64,000 bases of DNA from Nitrospirota bacterium (GCA_021825365.1 JAKAHR010000001.1:62001-126000), one strand, 5' to 3'; counted from the first letter of the stretch, positions 49,856 to 58,635 are shown. The notes: generated by a model not told the origin, from the sequence alone. Numbers and translations: made by a program.

Positions 49856-50981
49856 CCGTCTGTCCTTCGGGGGAGCCTGACATATACTTCACGATGCCCT
49901 CCGCGATCGATCGGGCAAGCTCGTTCCGATACGCCTCCCGGGAAAGGAGGCGCTCCTCCAGAGGATTGCTGATAAAGGAGACCTCTACCAGGACAGAGGG
50001 CATCTTTGCCCCGAAGAGGACATAAAAGAGCGCCCACTTCACCTTCAGGTCGACAATATGGTTGTAATTTCTGGTCAGGTCGGCGACCATCGCCTTCTGG
50101 ATGTAATTCGCCAGCTTCACCGACTCGTCGCGCTTGAACTCCCGTTTCAGGTCCCCGAGCATGACGTCGAGGACATCCCTTTCACCCAGCATCTTCTTCA
50201 TCTTCCTGAGGGATATCTGGTTTTCACGGGCAGCCACCTTCATCGCCTCTTCATCATCCGTCCAGTTGAGAAAATACGTCTCGATGCCCTTGGCCGCCCT
50301 GTTGGGGCTTGCGTTGGCATGCACCGAGACGAAGAGGTCCGCGTTCTTGCTGTTTGCGATGGCGGTCCGCTCCTCAAGCCTGATGAAGACATCCTTGTCC
50401 CTTGTCAGGAACACCTCTATGTTGGGGTCCCGGGAGAGGAGCTTCTGCAGCTTCAGGGCAACGTCGAGGACCACGTCCTTTTCATACAGCTTCTTCGGCC
50501 CGACCGCGCCGGGGTCATGCCCGCCATGTCCCGCGTCGATGACAATCCTCTTCCGTGCCGAGACCACGGTGTGGCCGTAGATGTCGATCACGATCCTTAC
50601 GGGGTCCTCCATGCTGATCACCTTGACGTCCTTCACCTTCTCAAGGTCGAGCACAACCCTCACGGTGCCCTCATCAAACTGCCCCGCCCTGATCGCCTTG
50701 AGCATGCTGTTTCCGACAGGGAGGTTGGTCTTGATCTCCTTCCTGATCCTGCCTGCCCTGATGTCGAAATAGAGACGATCGGGATTGGAAAGTCGCTTTT
50801 TGATAAATTCCGCTGTATCAGAGAGGCTGATCACCACCCGCGTATAGTCGGGATAAGACCAGTAGCTGATGTCGGTAACGTCAGTGGAACCTGCTACCGA
50901 AATCCCAGGAAGAACAAAAAGAAGGCTGATGAGGACGATGAGTCCCGGAAGAAAAGGCCTGTATTTCTTCTTACTGATCAA
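49818..50981 (-). CDS. N-acetylmuramoyl-L-alanine amidase with AMIN domain
   Basis: A 387-residue exported protein. A signal helix (residues about 9-30) is followed by an AMIN domain (DISYWSYPDYTRVVISLS; localises to septal murein) and an amidase_3 catalytic domain. Zinc ligands are seen in VIDAGHGGHDPGAVG (His), YEKDVVLDVA (Glu), VSVHANAS (His), and the catalytic Glu of VLVEVSFISNP. It cuts the amide bond between MurNAc and the stem peptide in daughter-cell separation. It resembles AmiC/AmiB, which need EnvC- or NlpD-type activators. Confidence 0.95.
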   Translation of the reverse strand: MISKKKYRPFLPGLIVLISLLFVLPGISVAGSTDVTDISYWSYPDYTRVVISLSDTAEFIKKRLSNPDRLYFDIRAGRIRKEIKTNLPVGNSMLKAIRAGQFDEGTVRVVLDLEKVKDVKVISMEDPVRIVIDIYGHTVVSARKRIVIDAGHGGHDPGAVGPKKLYEKDVVLDVALKLQKLLSRDPNIEVFLTRDKDVFIRLEERTAIANSKNADLFVSVHANASPNRAAKGIETYFLNWTDDEEAMKVAARENQISLRKMKKMLGERDVLDVMLGDLKREFKRDESVKLANYIQKAMVADLTRNYNHIVDLKVKWALFYVLFGAKMPSVLVEVSFISNPLEERLLSREAYRNELARSIAEGIVKYMSGSPEGQTVAGVGEIRDRRE

Positions 50982-51016
50982 CTGCTGAGAACGATCTCCC
51001 TTTCACGGTTCTCTTC

Positions 51017-51256
51017 TCAGACCGCCTGAACCGAGCTCACCTCGGGGATCTCTTTCCTTATACTCTTTTCGACGAGGCCCTTCATGGTGAGCGAAGACAT
51101 CGGGCAGGTGCCGCAGGCGCCCTTGAGCTTCACATAAACGACCGTATCCTTCACGTCGATAAGCTCTATGTCGCCGCCCTCGGTCTTCAGCCCTGCCCTC
51201 ACCTTTTCGAGGACCGCCTCGACCCGCTGCCTCAGATCCATCGCAACCTCTGTCAT
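51017..51256 (-). CDS. NifU C-terminal domain iron-sulfur scaffold (Nfu-type)
   Basis: A 79-residue NifU-like domain. The helix DLRQRVEAVLEKVRAGLKTEGGDIELIDV leads to the [4Fe-4S]-binding CxxC in GACGTCPMSSLTMKG. Such single-domain proteins carry and deliver iron-sulfur clusters to apoproteins. It stands alone on the minus strand between the OM protein and amiC. Start: ATG at 51256, with an earlier methionine-free leader excluded. Complete and typical. Confidence 0.95.
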   Translation of the reverse strand: MTEVAMDLRQRVEAVLEKVRAGLKTEGGDIELIDVKDTVVYVKLKGACGTCPMSSLTMKGLVEKSIRKEIPEVSSVQAV

Positions 51257-51361
51257 TACTACATAATAAAGGAACAGGTGCGATTATTCAAGGGGAGCGT
51301 CACGTTGTTCACGCCCCGTGGCAGGAGGGGAACCCGTCCTGCCCGGGATCATCCCTGCAGC

Positions 51362-51991
51362 CTATCTGCGTCCGGTAAGCGCATCGATGTTGAATCGCAG
51401 GTTGATCGAAAACACCGGATGCTCCGAGGGGAATATCTCGAAGTCCACACCGAACCTCCGGTAGGTCAGGCCGAAGGTTGGAAAGGCGAGAGGCGTAAAT
51501 CCTCCCACATTCGGATAGTGGTCCTGATACCCCCAGATGAGGCCTGCCTTGTAGCTGATATCGAAGTCCACATCCCTGGCGAGCCCCTTGAGGTACACCG
51601 TCCTGACAATCCCGGCGAAATACGACTGTTTGTAGTAACTGTTTTTGAGGGTGCTCGCAAAATATCCCTTATACTGCAGACCGACAAGGTTCTGGGTCGT
51701 GTTTCTCTCGTGGCGGTCGGGGCTCGTATGAAGCGACCACATGCCCAGCAGCAGGGCATCCTTCGCCGGTACGCCCCACCAGGATATCCATCCGTCGGCC
51801 GACCTGTCCGTGCCCGCGGGCGGTGAAGGGGATACGGTGCCGCCAGGTACGGCTGGTGCATCGGGAGGCGAAAGCATATCAGCGGCATACGACTTCCCCG
51901 CGCACAAGAAGAGGACGAGAAGCACGACAACGGATATCGGGATGAGCAGATACACATCCCCCTTCGGGTACGGAAACCTCTCTCTTTTCAT
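51362..51991 (-). CDS. Predicted outer-membrane beta-barrel protein (PagP-like fold possible)
   Basis: A 209-residue exported protein with a signal helix (residues about 14-35, ending near SYAAD), a Pro-rich spacer and a region of alternating aromatic strands (from LLLGMWSLHTSPDRHERNTTQ through the C-terminal NLRFNID). The pattern resembles PagP-type and related 8-strand outer-membrane proteins, with WSLHTS and NSYYKQSYFAG blocks. A C-terminal Phe near the end (INLRFNI) is weak. ATG at 51991, preceded by GAGG, fits better than one at 52066. Exact family not certain; lipid-modifying activity is speculative. Confidence 0.6.
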   Translation of the reverse strand: MKRERFPYPKGDVYLLIPISVVVLLVLFLCAGKSYAADMLSPPDAPAVPGGTVSPSPPAGTDRSADGWISWWGVPAKDALLLGMWSLHTSPDRHERNTTQNLVGLQYKGYFASTLKNSYYKQSYFAGIVRTVYLKGLARDVDFDISYKAGLIWGYQDHYPNVGGFTPLAFPTFGLTYRRFGVDFEIFPSEHPVFSINLRFNIDALTGRR

Positions 51992-52099
51992 CGTTACCTC
52001 GGATCGATACGTTGATGTCAGCGCCAGCCGGCCCACAATTGTAGCATTCCCGCCGTGCAAAGTCATAACTTATCCGGGGACTGAAGACAGGAGACGCCG

Positions 52100-52134
52100 G
52101 TTGGCTTGTCAGGATCAGCCAACTTTAGTATCAT
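52100..52134 (+). promoter_or_regulatory. Promoter of the LOG-family gene with overlapping inverted repeat
   Basis: TTGTCA (52106-52111) and TATCAT (52129-52134), spaced 17 bases, are each 5-of-6 matches to sigma-70 consensus. A perfect inverted repeat GTTGGCT (52100-52106) / AGCCAAC (52117-52123) with a 10-base gap straddles the -35 box, as an operator might. Confidence 0.55.
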
Positions 52135-52176
52135 GATCTGAGCGACTCAAGACGAAGGATCAGGGAGAGATTACCG

Positions 52177-52860
52177 ATGGAAGACCTTAAGACATCAGAG
52201 ACCTGGCGGGTATTCAGGATACAGTCTGAACTCGTGGAGGGCTTCGAGACGCTGCATGACCTCGGCCCTGCTGTCACCATCTTCGGCTCCTCCAGGCTCA
52301 AAGAAGACGACCGTTACTACCAGGACGCATCCACCGTCGCACGCCGACTTGCTGATGACGGCTTCGCTATCATTACCGGCGGCGGCCCGGGCATCATGGA
52401 AGGGGCCAACAGGGGCGCAAAGGAGGGCAAGGCCCATTCAGTCGGTCTCAACATAGAGATACCGGCAGAGCAGGTGCCGAACCCCTTTCAGGACGTCACC
52501 CTGCATTTCCGTTACTTCTTCATCCGCAAGCTGATGTTCATCAAGTATGCGATCGCCTTCATCATCTTCCCCGGCGGCTTCGGCACCATGGACGAACTCT
52601 TCGAGGCCCTCACCCTCGTGCAGACAAAGAGGATCGACTCCTTCCCGATCATCCTCTACGGCTCTGACTACTGGAAGGGGCTGATCGACTGGTTTAAGGA
52701 TACCCTCGTGACACACGGGACGATCGGCAGAGAGGACTTCGCCTGTTTTTCGCTGGCGGACACCCCTGATCAGGTCTGCTTCCTGATCAATGAGCACTAC
52801 CGCGTCCTGGGGCCGATGATGGAGAAAAACGGGAAGAAACAGGGAAGGAAAAAAGACTGA
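52177..52860 (+). CDS. LOG-family protein (TIGR00730, nucleoside-monophosphate phosphoribohydrolase type)
   Basis: A 227-residue Rossmann-fold protein. The two signatures are TGGGPGIMEGANRGA (near residue 67) and PGGFGTMDELFEAL (near 130). LOG proteins in plants and bacteria release cytokinin or other bases from riboside monophosphates; many bacterial members are general AMP/NMP phosphoribohydrolases. It is monocistronic, with a good promoter and a GGGAGAG ribosome site. The C-terminal lysine-rich tail (KKQGRKKD) is unremarkable. Biological substrate unknown. Confidence 0.92.
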   Translation: MEDLKTSETWRVFRIQSELVEGFETLHDLGPAVTIFGSSRLKEDDRYYQDASTVARRLADDGFAIITGGGPGIMEGANRGAKEGKAHSVGLNIEIPAEQVPNPFQDVTLHFRYFFIRKLMFIKYAIAFIIFPGGFGTMDELFEALTLVQTKRIDSFPIILYGSDYWKGLIDWFKDTLVTHGTIGREDFACFSLADTPDQVCFLINEHYRVLGPMMEKNGKKQGRKKD

Positions 52861-52973
52861 ACCGGAATCAGCCCTGTCATTATCGCTTCTGCCAGTCGGG
52901 TGACGTGGTCAGAGGCCCGTTAAGGGAACTGCGGTATCGCTCTCCGGCGGGAACGGCGACAACGGCTTATTTG

Positions 52974-53933
52974 TCAGCATAGTCCTGATTCTCCGCCGCT
53001 CCCTGCGCTATTTCCTGAATCTATCGAACCATCGTCCCATGAAGCGGGGTCGTGTATTGACTCCAGATGCGTTATTGCCGTCATATTCGGCAATGCATTC
53101 CGGATGTCCTCCTCCATACGCTCCACGAGCTTATGGCCCTGGTCGACAGTCCAGTCTCCGGGGACAAGAACATGGAGCGATACAAAGCGACAAGAACCCG
53201 ACCGTCGCGTCCGCAGCGCATGGCATTGTATGTCTGTTTGGCAGTGCCGTTCCAATACCTGCTCGATAATCCTGACTTCCTCCGGCGGGAGAGCCGTGTC
53301 CATAAGCCCGGAAACGGACTCCCGGACAATGCGAATCCCGGACCAGACAATGTTCGCGGCGACGATAAGCGCAACGATGGGATCCAACCGCTCCCATCCG
53401 GTAACCGCAACAGCAGCCACGCCGGCCACAACCCCCACGGATGTCCATACGTCAGTCAGGAGGTGATGGGCATTCGCCTTCAAAGTAATAGACTCGTAGT
53501 TCTTCGCGGCGCGCAGAAGGACAAGAGCGACAAACAGGTTTACCAGTGAAGCGACGACAGAAATACCCAGGCCGAGTCCTATCTGCTCAAGTGGCCTGGG
53601 AGAGATGAGGCGCTGCCCCGCCGCCACGGCGATACTGATGGCTGCCAACAGAATAAGCGTCCCTTCGACCCCGCTGGAGAAGTATTCCGCCTTGCCGTGC
53701 CCATAATGATGGTCCTCGTCCGCCGGTCTGGCGGCCACCGTAAGCATCGCGAGGGCCATGAGCGCACCCGCAAGGTTGACCAGGGATTCCAGCGCATCAG
53801 AAAGAAGACCGACCGAACCTGTCAGCAGATATGCCGCCGTCTTCAGGGCGATCGTGATGATCGCGGCGGCAATCGAAAGCCACGCAAACCGGGTAAGTGG
53901 AGCTCTCTCAGCTTTCATCGTTGCCTGTTCCAT
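52974..53933 (-). CDS. Cation diffusion facilitator (CDF) metal transporter
   Basis: A 319-residue inner-membrane metal/proton antiporter. Six helices are predicted. The metal site Asp residues appear in [11 protein letters not shown] (residue 46) and in [10 protein letters not shown], with the [12 protein letters not shown] loop between helices 2 and 3. The cytoplasmic C-terminal domain (from [15 protein letters not shown] to IHDPASWDD) is present. The normally HxxxD pair suggests Zn, Fe or Cd; metal not determinable by eye. It lies 3 bases before pepF's start direction (same strand, downstream), so probably co-transcribed with pepF. The C-terminal tail is Gly/Ser-rich. Confidence 0.93.
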   Translation of the reverse strand: MEQATMKAERAPLTRFAWLSIAAAIITIALKTAAYLLTGSVGLLSDALESLVNLAGALMALAMLTVAARPADEDHHYGHGKAEYFSSGVEGTLILLAAISIAVAAGQRLISPRPLEQIGLGLGISVVASLVNLFVALVLLRAAKNYESITLKANAHHLLTDVWTSVGVVAGVAAVAVTGWERLDPIVALIVAANIVWSGIRIVRESVSGLMDTALPPEEVRIIEQVLERHCQTDIQCHALRTRRSGSCRFVSLHVLVPGDWTVDQGHKLVERMEEDIRNALPNMTAITHLESIHDPASWDDGSIDSGNSAGSGGESGLC

Positions 53934-53936
53934 GGA

Positions 53937-55760
53937 TCATTTCAATCTGCCGAGTCTCCGGGCCAGAGCCTCGGTCTCCTGCAGGAGCCCGTCCACCTCG
54001 GCCAGCCCCTGCTCCCAGAAGGCACGGTCCCGGATATCGATGCCGAGACGCAGGAATATCCGCTCAGGAGAGTCTGAGAGCCCCGCAGAGAGAAACTCCT
54101 TTACCTTTACCATATGGCCCCTGTCCTGCTTGACCGCATTCTGAAGTGCCTTGGATATCAACAGCCCGCTTGCATACGAATACACATAGAAGAAGTACCT
54201 GATGTGGCTCCAGTAGACCCACCAGTTCTCGGACCCGGCAGACTGCTCGACCGCGTCTCCCATATAGGCCGCCATATGTCTTCTGAAGAGGGTCCCGATC
54301 GCCTCTTTCGAAAGATACCCCTTCTTCCCGAATTCCGCGTGGAGATCCTGCTCGAACCGGTAGCAGGCGACCTGCCTGAAGATCGTCGAGACCTCGTCAT
54401 TGAGCTTCATCATCATGACCGCGAGCCTCGTCTCATCGTCGGATTCGCGAAGTATCTCCTGGAGCACAAAGTCTTCCATGAAGGTGCTCGCCACCTCCGC
54501 GGTGCTCACGGTTGTGCCGAAATAGAGGGCGTGCTGCCGGGCCTTGACCAGTTCGTTGTTGATGCCGTGCCCGAGCTCGTGGGCAAGGGTCAACACGTCG
54601 TGGATCCTATCGGTATGATTGAGGAGGATATAGGTCGGATGCCCGATCAGGTGATAGATGCAAAAGGCCCCGCCCGACTTGCCCTTTCGAGGAAAGACGT
54701 CCACCTGGCCGGCCTTCAGGAAGCCGCTGAATATCTCCGCAAAGGAGCTGTCCAGGCCGGCCATCACCTTCCCGACGATCCTGCAAGACTCCGCAAAGGG
54801 ATATTCAGTCGTTATGTTTCCATACTCAACATTTCGCTCGTGGTACTTCAGACGTCTGACACCCAGGAGCCTTGCCTTAAGACGGTAGAAACGAGCCGGG
54901 ATGTCGAAGCGGCCGGCAACCGCTGCCAGTAGCTCATCCACCACGGCGGTCTCAACGTCGTCGCTCAGATGACGTGACTGGTCAGGCCGCGAAAAACCCC
55001 GCAACTCGTCGTCTGTCTTCTTGTCCTGCAGGATGGAGTTCACCTCCGCCTCGGCAACATCCACGTATCTTCCGAGGACATGGTTGAAGGCCCTGGCGGC
55101 GGAATCTCTGACGCGCCGGTTCCTGCTGTTCATCAGGCTGCCCAGTTCGGCAAAGGTCTTTACGCCCTTTCCCCCGTCTTCGAGAAGTACCTTCACTTCG
55201 TCCCTGGCCAGGAAGCCTGAGGTCATCCTCACCCAGTTTCCGTTCGAGGTCGCTGCCTTGAGGTTCAGTATCCGCTCCTCCGGTTCGGAAAGGAGATGCG
55301 CTGATTCCGCGAAGATCCTCTGGAGAAAATGCCGGTATTTCTTCAATGCCCTGTTTTCGAGCAGGCCTTTCTGCAGTCGAAAAGGGATCGTCGCGAGCCT
55401 CAGGTAGAAGAACTGCATCTCATTTTCGATCCTGCGGCTGAATTCGTCGATTTTATTGTATGCCGCCTTGATGGCGGGATCGTTCTGGTCCTGTTGTGTC
55501 CTGAGCCAGACATAATACCCGGCAGTGCCATCGGTGCCGCACCTCCGCTTCCAGGCCTCATAGTCGTCAAGCGCCTCCCTCAGCCTCAGCGGATCGCGCA
55601 GATAGTCCCTTCGCGTCTTCCATTTCGCCGCAAAACGCGCGGCGCACCGGGCGACCCTCTCCTTGTCCTTCTCCATCTCCGGATCACCGTCACCCCTGAA
55701 AAGGGGAGCAAGGTTCCATGTATCATTCCCCGTCCGGGGAGATTTAGGGCGTCGAATCAT
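53937..55760 (-). CDS. pepF: M3-family oligoendopeptidase F
   Basis: A 607-residue zinc metallopeptidase that degrades short peptides in the cytoplasm. The active site HExxH motif is LAHELGHGINNELVKARQH (near residue 400), with the third ligand Glu in the SAEVASTFMEDF-like TAEVASTFMEDFVL block. The N-terminal helical domain begins TWNLAPLFRGDGDPEMEK. ATG at 55760, preceded by AGGAGAAGGTG, is chosen; a longer form back to 55814 lies inside the methyltransferase gene. It overlaps that gene by 17 bases. Length fits PepF. Confidence 0.94.
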   Translation of the reverse strand: MIRRPKSPRTGNDTWNLAPLFRGDGDPEMEKDKERVARCAARFAAKWKTRRDYLRDPLRLREALDDYEAWKRRCGTDGTAGYYVWLRTQQDQNDPAIKAAYNKIDEFSRRIENEMQFFYLRLATIPFRLQKGLLENRALKKYRHFLQRIFAESAHLLSEPEERILNLKAATSNGNWVRMTSGFLARDEVKVLLEDGGKGVKTFAELGSLMNSRNRRVRDSAARAFNHVLGRYVDVAEAEVNSILQDKKTDDELRGFSRPDQSRHLSDDVETAVVDELLAAVAGRFDIPARFYRLKARLLGVRRLKYHERNVEYGNITTEYPFAESCRIVGKVMAGLDSSFAEIFSGFLKAGQVDVFPRKGKSGGAFCIYHLIGHPTYILLNHTDRIHDVLTLAHELGHGINNELVKARQHALYFGTTVSTAEVASTFMEDFVLQEILRESDDETRLAVMMMKLNDEVSTIFRQVACYRFEQDLHAEFGKKGYLSKEAIGTLFRRHMAAYMGDAVEQSAGSENWWVYWSHIRYFFYVYSYASGLLISKALQNAVKQDRGHMVKVKEFLSAGLSDSPERIFLRLGIDIRDRAFWEQGLAEVDGLLQETEALARRLGRLK

Positions 55761-56940
55761 CACCTTCTCCTTTATCCGCCGTGATATTCTTTCTGGTGCC
55801 TTCGTAGAGCTCATACTCCAGCAGCCTGCACTCGATAGGGCCGTTGAAAAACTGCAGCCGTCTTTTTGTCCGAAGCCCCACCTTCTTTGCCAGGCCCGGA
55901 TTGCCGGTGAAGATATACCCCCTGTATCCCTGGCAATTCTTTTTGAAAAAGTCCCCTATCGCCTCGTAGGTCTTCTCCAGGACCTGCACCTCTCCCATCC
56001 GCTCTCCATACTCCGGGTTCATGATAACGATCCCCCCTCCCCGAGGCACCGGGGTCTCCTGAAACTCGCAGACCCCGAAGACAATCGCATCGTCCACCCG
56101 CGCAAACCGGGCATTCTGCCGGGCAGCGTCAACGGCCCGCGAGTCCCTGTCCGTGGCGATGATCTTGCCGCTGCCGTTCTTTCTGACGCGCCGCCCTGCC
56201 GCCTCCCTGAGTTCCTTCCATGCGGATGGGTCGAAGACCTTCAGGTGCATAAAGGCAAAGTTCTCCCTAAGAAGGCCGGGGGCGATATTTCGCGCCATGA
56301 GCGCCGCCTCGATCGCGATAGTGCCACTGCCGCACATGGGGTTGACCAGGGTTCCCGCGCCCTTCCATCCGGAGGCCAGAAGGAGTGCAGCCGCAAGCGC
56401 CTCCTGCATCGGGGCCTTCACCGGGATCTGTCGGTACCCCCGCTTCGAAAGCGATTCCCCTGTGGTATCGAGATAAACGGAACAGACGCCTTCTTTCCAA
56501 AGGATGTGGATGACTGCCCTGTCTCGCTCGGGACCGGAATCAGGCCGTCTCCCACAGGACTGCCGCATGCGGTCTGCCACCGCATCCTTTGCCTTCAGGT
56601 TCACATACCGGGAATCACTGACCATGCCGGGGTCTGCACGTGAGGTGACGGAAAAATATCCGTCCGCATGCAGAAAGTCCTCCCATGCCACTGCCGCTAC
56701 GCCACCGTAAACCGCCTGCGGATCGTATGCCGCAAACTCCCCAACAAGGAAATAGACCCGCTGTGCGGTGCGCAGATGCAGATTGAGGGACACGGCGTCT
56801 TCAAACATTCCCTCCGTCACCACCCCGGTCGCGGACTCTTCGACCACAGGCATGCCGAGCGCCCTCATCTCTTCTCCGAGAAACGGAGCCGCCCCTCTGC
56901 TGCACGATACCATGATCCTGCTTCGTTTATTCCTTTTCAT
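55744..56940 (-). CDS. THUMP-domain rRNA methyltransferase, RlmL-type
   Basis: A 398-residue methyltransferase with an N-terminal THUMP domain (residues about 40-160; SCSRGAAPFLGEEMRALG at the start) and a Rossmann-fold catalytic domain (170-390). NPMCGSGTIAIEAALMARN is motif I and target loop. The catalytic NPPY motif reads NPEYGERMGE, with Glu in place of the second Pro. The family makes m2G2445 in 23S rRNA (RlmL); the fused RlmK half is absent. Start ATG at 56940 is 32 bases after a predicted transcription start. Single-copy and otherwise intact. Confidence 0.88.
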   Translation of the reverse strand: MKRNKRSRIMVSCSRGAAPFLGEEMRALGMPVVEESATGVVTEGMFEDAVSLNLHLRTAQRVYFLVGEFAAYDPQAVYGGVAAVAWEDFLHADGYFSVTSRADPGMVSDSRYVNLKAKDAVADRMRQSCGRRPDSGPERDRAVIHILWKEGVCSVYLDTTGESLSKRGYRQIPVKAPMQEALAAALLLASGWKGAGTLVNPMCGSGTIAIEAALMARNIAPGLLRENFAFMHLKVFDPSAWKELREAAGRRVRKNGSGKIIATDRDSRAVDAARQNARFARVDDAIVFGVCEFQETPVPRGGGIVIMNPEYGERMGEVQVLEKTYEAIGDFFKKNCQGYRGYIFTGNPGLAKKVGLRTKRRLQFFNGPIECRLLEYELYEGTRKNITADKGEGDDSTP

Positions 56941-56957
56941 GATCAGCCGGACAAAAA

Positions 56958-56988
56958 ATGGATGTTATCCGCACATCCATTATATAAT
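56958..56988. promoter_or_regulatory. Palindrome and back-to-back -10 boxes between rlmL-type gene and OB-fold gene
   Basis: ATGGATG (56958-56964) and CATCCAT (56974-56980) form an inverted repeat with 9 bases between. Directly next to it, TATAAT is read on the plus strand (56983-56988) and on the minus strand (56984-56979). The palindrome lies over the likely minus-strand start and the plus-strand spacer, a site where one regulator could act on both genes. Confidence 0.4.
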
Positions 56989-57051
56989 AACGCAACAGCA
57001 TCGCGGTCAATGAGACGGTTGCTGCGCAATAGGAAAACAAGGAGACAGAGA

Positions 57052-57750
57052 ATGAAACAATCAGTGGTTCTGGCGATAATCTTCAGCTTCGCCCTCTTCC
57101 TGCAGTCTGCGGTTGCCGCTCCGCAGGATGCGCCATCGGGCAACATCTCGGGCAAGGTGCTTGAGACGATGAACAGCGGCGGCTATACGTATGCACATCT
57201 CGAGAAGGACGGCAAGAAGACCTGGGTAGCCATTCCCCAGGCGACTGTCACCAAGGGCCAGACTATTACGGTCAGGCCGGGCATGGTGATGACGAACTTC
57301 GAGAGCAAGACGCTCAAAAAGACCTTCGACCAGATCATCTTTTCCGACGGCATCGCGGATACGAAGGGCCAGCCGGCTGCCGCATCTCCGGGGAGCAAGG
57401 GGTCTGTCGTCTCCGCTAAGGAAAAAATCTCGGTTGAAAAGGCATCCGGCCCCAACGCCTACACGATCGCCGATATCTATAAGAACCGGACAAAACTCAA
57501 CAACAAAGAGGTCGTGGTGCGTGCCAAGGTGGTGAAGGTCTCCCCGGAGATCATGCAGAGAAACTGGATCCATCTGCAGGACGGAAGCGGCAGCGCAAAG
57601 AAGGGCACCCACAACCTCGTGGTGACCGCGAAGGATCTTCCTGCAGTGGGAGATGTTGTTACCGTCACGGGCAAGCTGCAAAAGGACAAGGACTTCGGCG
57701 GAAATTACCGGTATGCGGTAATCATCGAAGACGCGTCGGTCAGGAAGTAA
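57052..57750 (+). CDS. Exported OB-fold protein (nucleic-acid-binding-like, periplasmic)
   Basis: A 232-residue protein with signal peptide MKQSVVLAIIFSFALFLQSAV-AA. Residues 25-110 form a first beta domain (GKVLETMNSGGYTYAHLEKDG, then TWVAIPQATVTKGQ). After a Pro/Ala/Ser linker, residues 135-232 form an OB-fold-like domain (TIADIYKNRTKLNNKEVVVRA, then GDVVTVTGKLQKDKDFGGNY). Proteins of this type are often annotated as DNA-binding or NrfJ-related in Geobacter-like genomes. The exported location makes nucleic acid binding unlikely; metal or redox roles have been suggested. The ribosome site is AAGGAGACAGAG. It is monocistronic. Confidence 0.85.
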   Translation: MKQSVVLAIIFSFALFLQSAVAAPQDAPSGNISGKVLETMNSGGYTYAHLEKDGKKTWVAIPQATVTKGQTITVRPGMVMTNFESKTLKKTFDQIIFSDGIADTKGQPAAASPGSKGSVVSAKEKISVEKASGPNAYTIADIYKNRTKLNNKEVVVRAKVVKVSPEIMQRNWIHLQDGSGSAKKGTHNLVVTAKDLPAVGDVVTVTGKLQKDKDFGGNYRYAVIIEDASVRK

Positions 57751-57760
57751 CCCGATCTAT

Positions 57761-57800
57761 AAAAAAGGCAGGGCCGGCACAATCCGGCCCTGCCTTTTTT
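57761..57800. terminator. Bidirectional terminator between OB-fold gene and fkpA-type gene
   Basis: AAAAAAGGCAGGGCCGG (57761-57777) and its complement (57784-57800) form a perfect 17-bp hairpin with a 6-base loop, with A and T runs at its feet. It lies 10 bases after one stop codon and 1 base from the other, so it ends both transcripts. Confidence 0.9.
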
Positions 57801-57801
57801 C

Positions 57802-58554
57802 TTACTTGTGCTCTGACTTGCCCTCTGTCGCCTTTGTCTCAGCCGGCTTGCTATCAGCCGGCTTGGATTCGACCGAGATCAGTTCTACCTGGAAAATAAG
57901 GGTCGCATCGGGACCGATAACATTGCCCGCACCCTTCTCGCCGTAGGCGAGACCGGAGGGGATGTAGAGCTCCCATTTCGAGCCCTCCTTCATCAGCTGC
58001 AGCGCCTCGGTCCATCCCGGGATAACCGCCGTGACCGGGAAGGTCGCCGGCTGACCGCGCTTGTACGAGCTGTCAAACTCGGTCCCGTCGACAAGATTGC
58101 CGCGATAGTTCACGGTGACCGTGTCCGATGCCTTCGGCATCTTGCCACTGCCCTCGCTGATCACTTTGTACTGCAGCCCGCTCGGCAGGGTCTTTACGCC
58201 TTCCTTATTCTTGTTTTCCGCGAGAAAGGCCTCGCCGTCCTTCTTGTTTTTCACTCCAAGCTTCTTCCGCTCTTCAGCCTGTTTGGCCAGCATCTCCTGC
58301 CGGAATGCGGCGACTACCTGCTTCGTCTCTTCCTCGCTCAGCAGGGGCTTGGCGCCCTGCACGGAGTCCCTGATCCCTCTTATGAATATCTCCAGGTCGA
58401 CCTCGATACCCTGGCGCTTCAGCGTATTACCCACATCCGAGCCGAGGACATAGCTCGCCTTGTCCTTCTGGCTGGTGAGCGGCTTCTGCTCCTCCGCGAA
58501 AACACTGCCCGCAAGAAGCAGGCAACCCATCACTGCCATCCATACCAGTCTCAT
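57802..58554 (-). CDS. FKBP-type peptidyl-prolyl cis-trans isomerase, exported (FkpA/Mip-like)
   Basis: A 250-residue protein with signal peptide (MRLVWMAVMGCLLLAGSVFA), an N-terminal helical dimerisation domain (KDKASYVLGSDVGNTLKRQG to FLAENKNKEG) and a C-terminal FKBP domain (LPSGLQYKVISEGSG, VTVNYRGNLVDGTEFDSSY, then LMKEGSKWELYIPSGLAYGEKG). It assists folding of periplasmic and outer-membrane proteins. The last 22 residues are a repetitive Lys/Ser/Pro/Ala tail. It has its own promoter, a 75-base leader and the ribosome site ACAGGAGG. Confidence 0.96.
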   Translation of the reverse strand: MRLVWMAVMGCLLLAGSVFAEEQKPLTSQKDKASYVLGSDVGNTLKRQGIEVDLEIFIRGIRDSVQGAKPLLSEEETKQVVAAFRQEMLAKQAEERKKLGVKNKKDGEAFLAENKNKEGVKTLPSGLQYKVISEGSGKMPKASDTVTVNYRGNLVDGTEFDSSYKRGQPATFPVTAVIPGWTEALQLMKEGSKWELYIPSGLAYGEKGAGNVIGPDATLIFQVELISVESKPADSKPAETKATEGKSEHK

Positions 58555-58635
58555 TTTCTTCTTCCTCCTGTATTATGGTAAATTTCATATCCGGCGACCC
58601 ATGCGGCTGTCTGCTGCCGTATTGCCGGCTAAATT

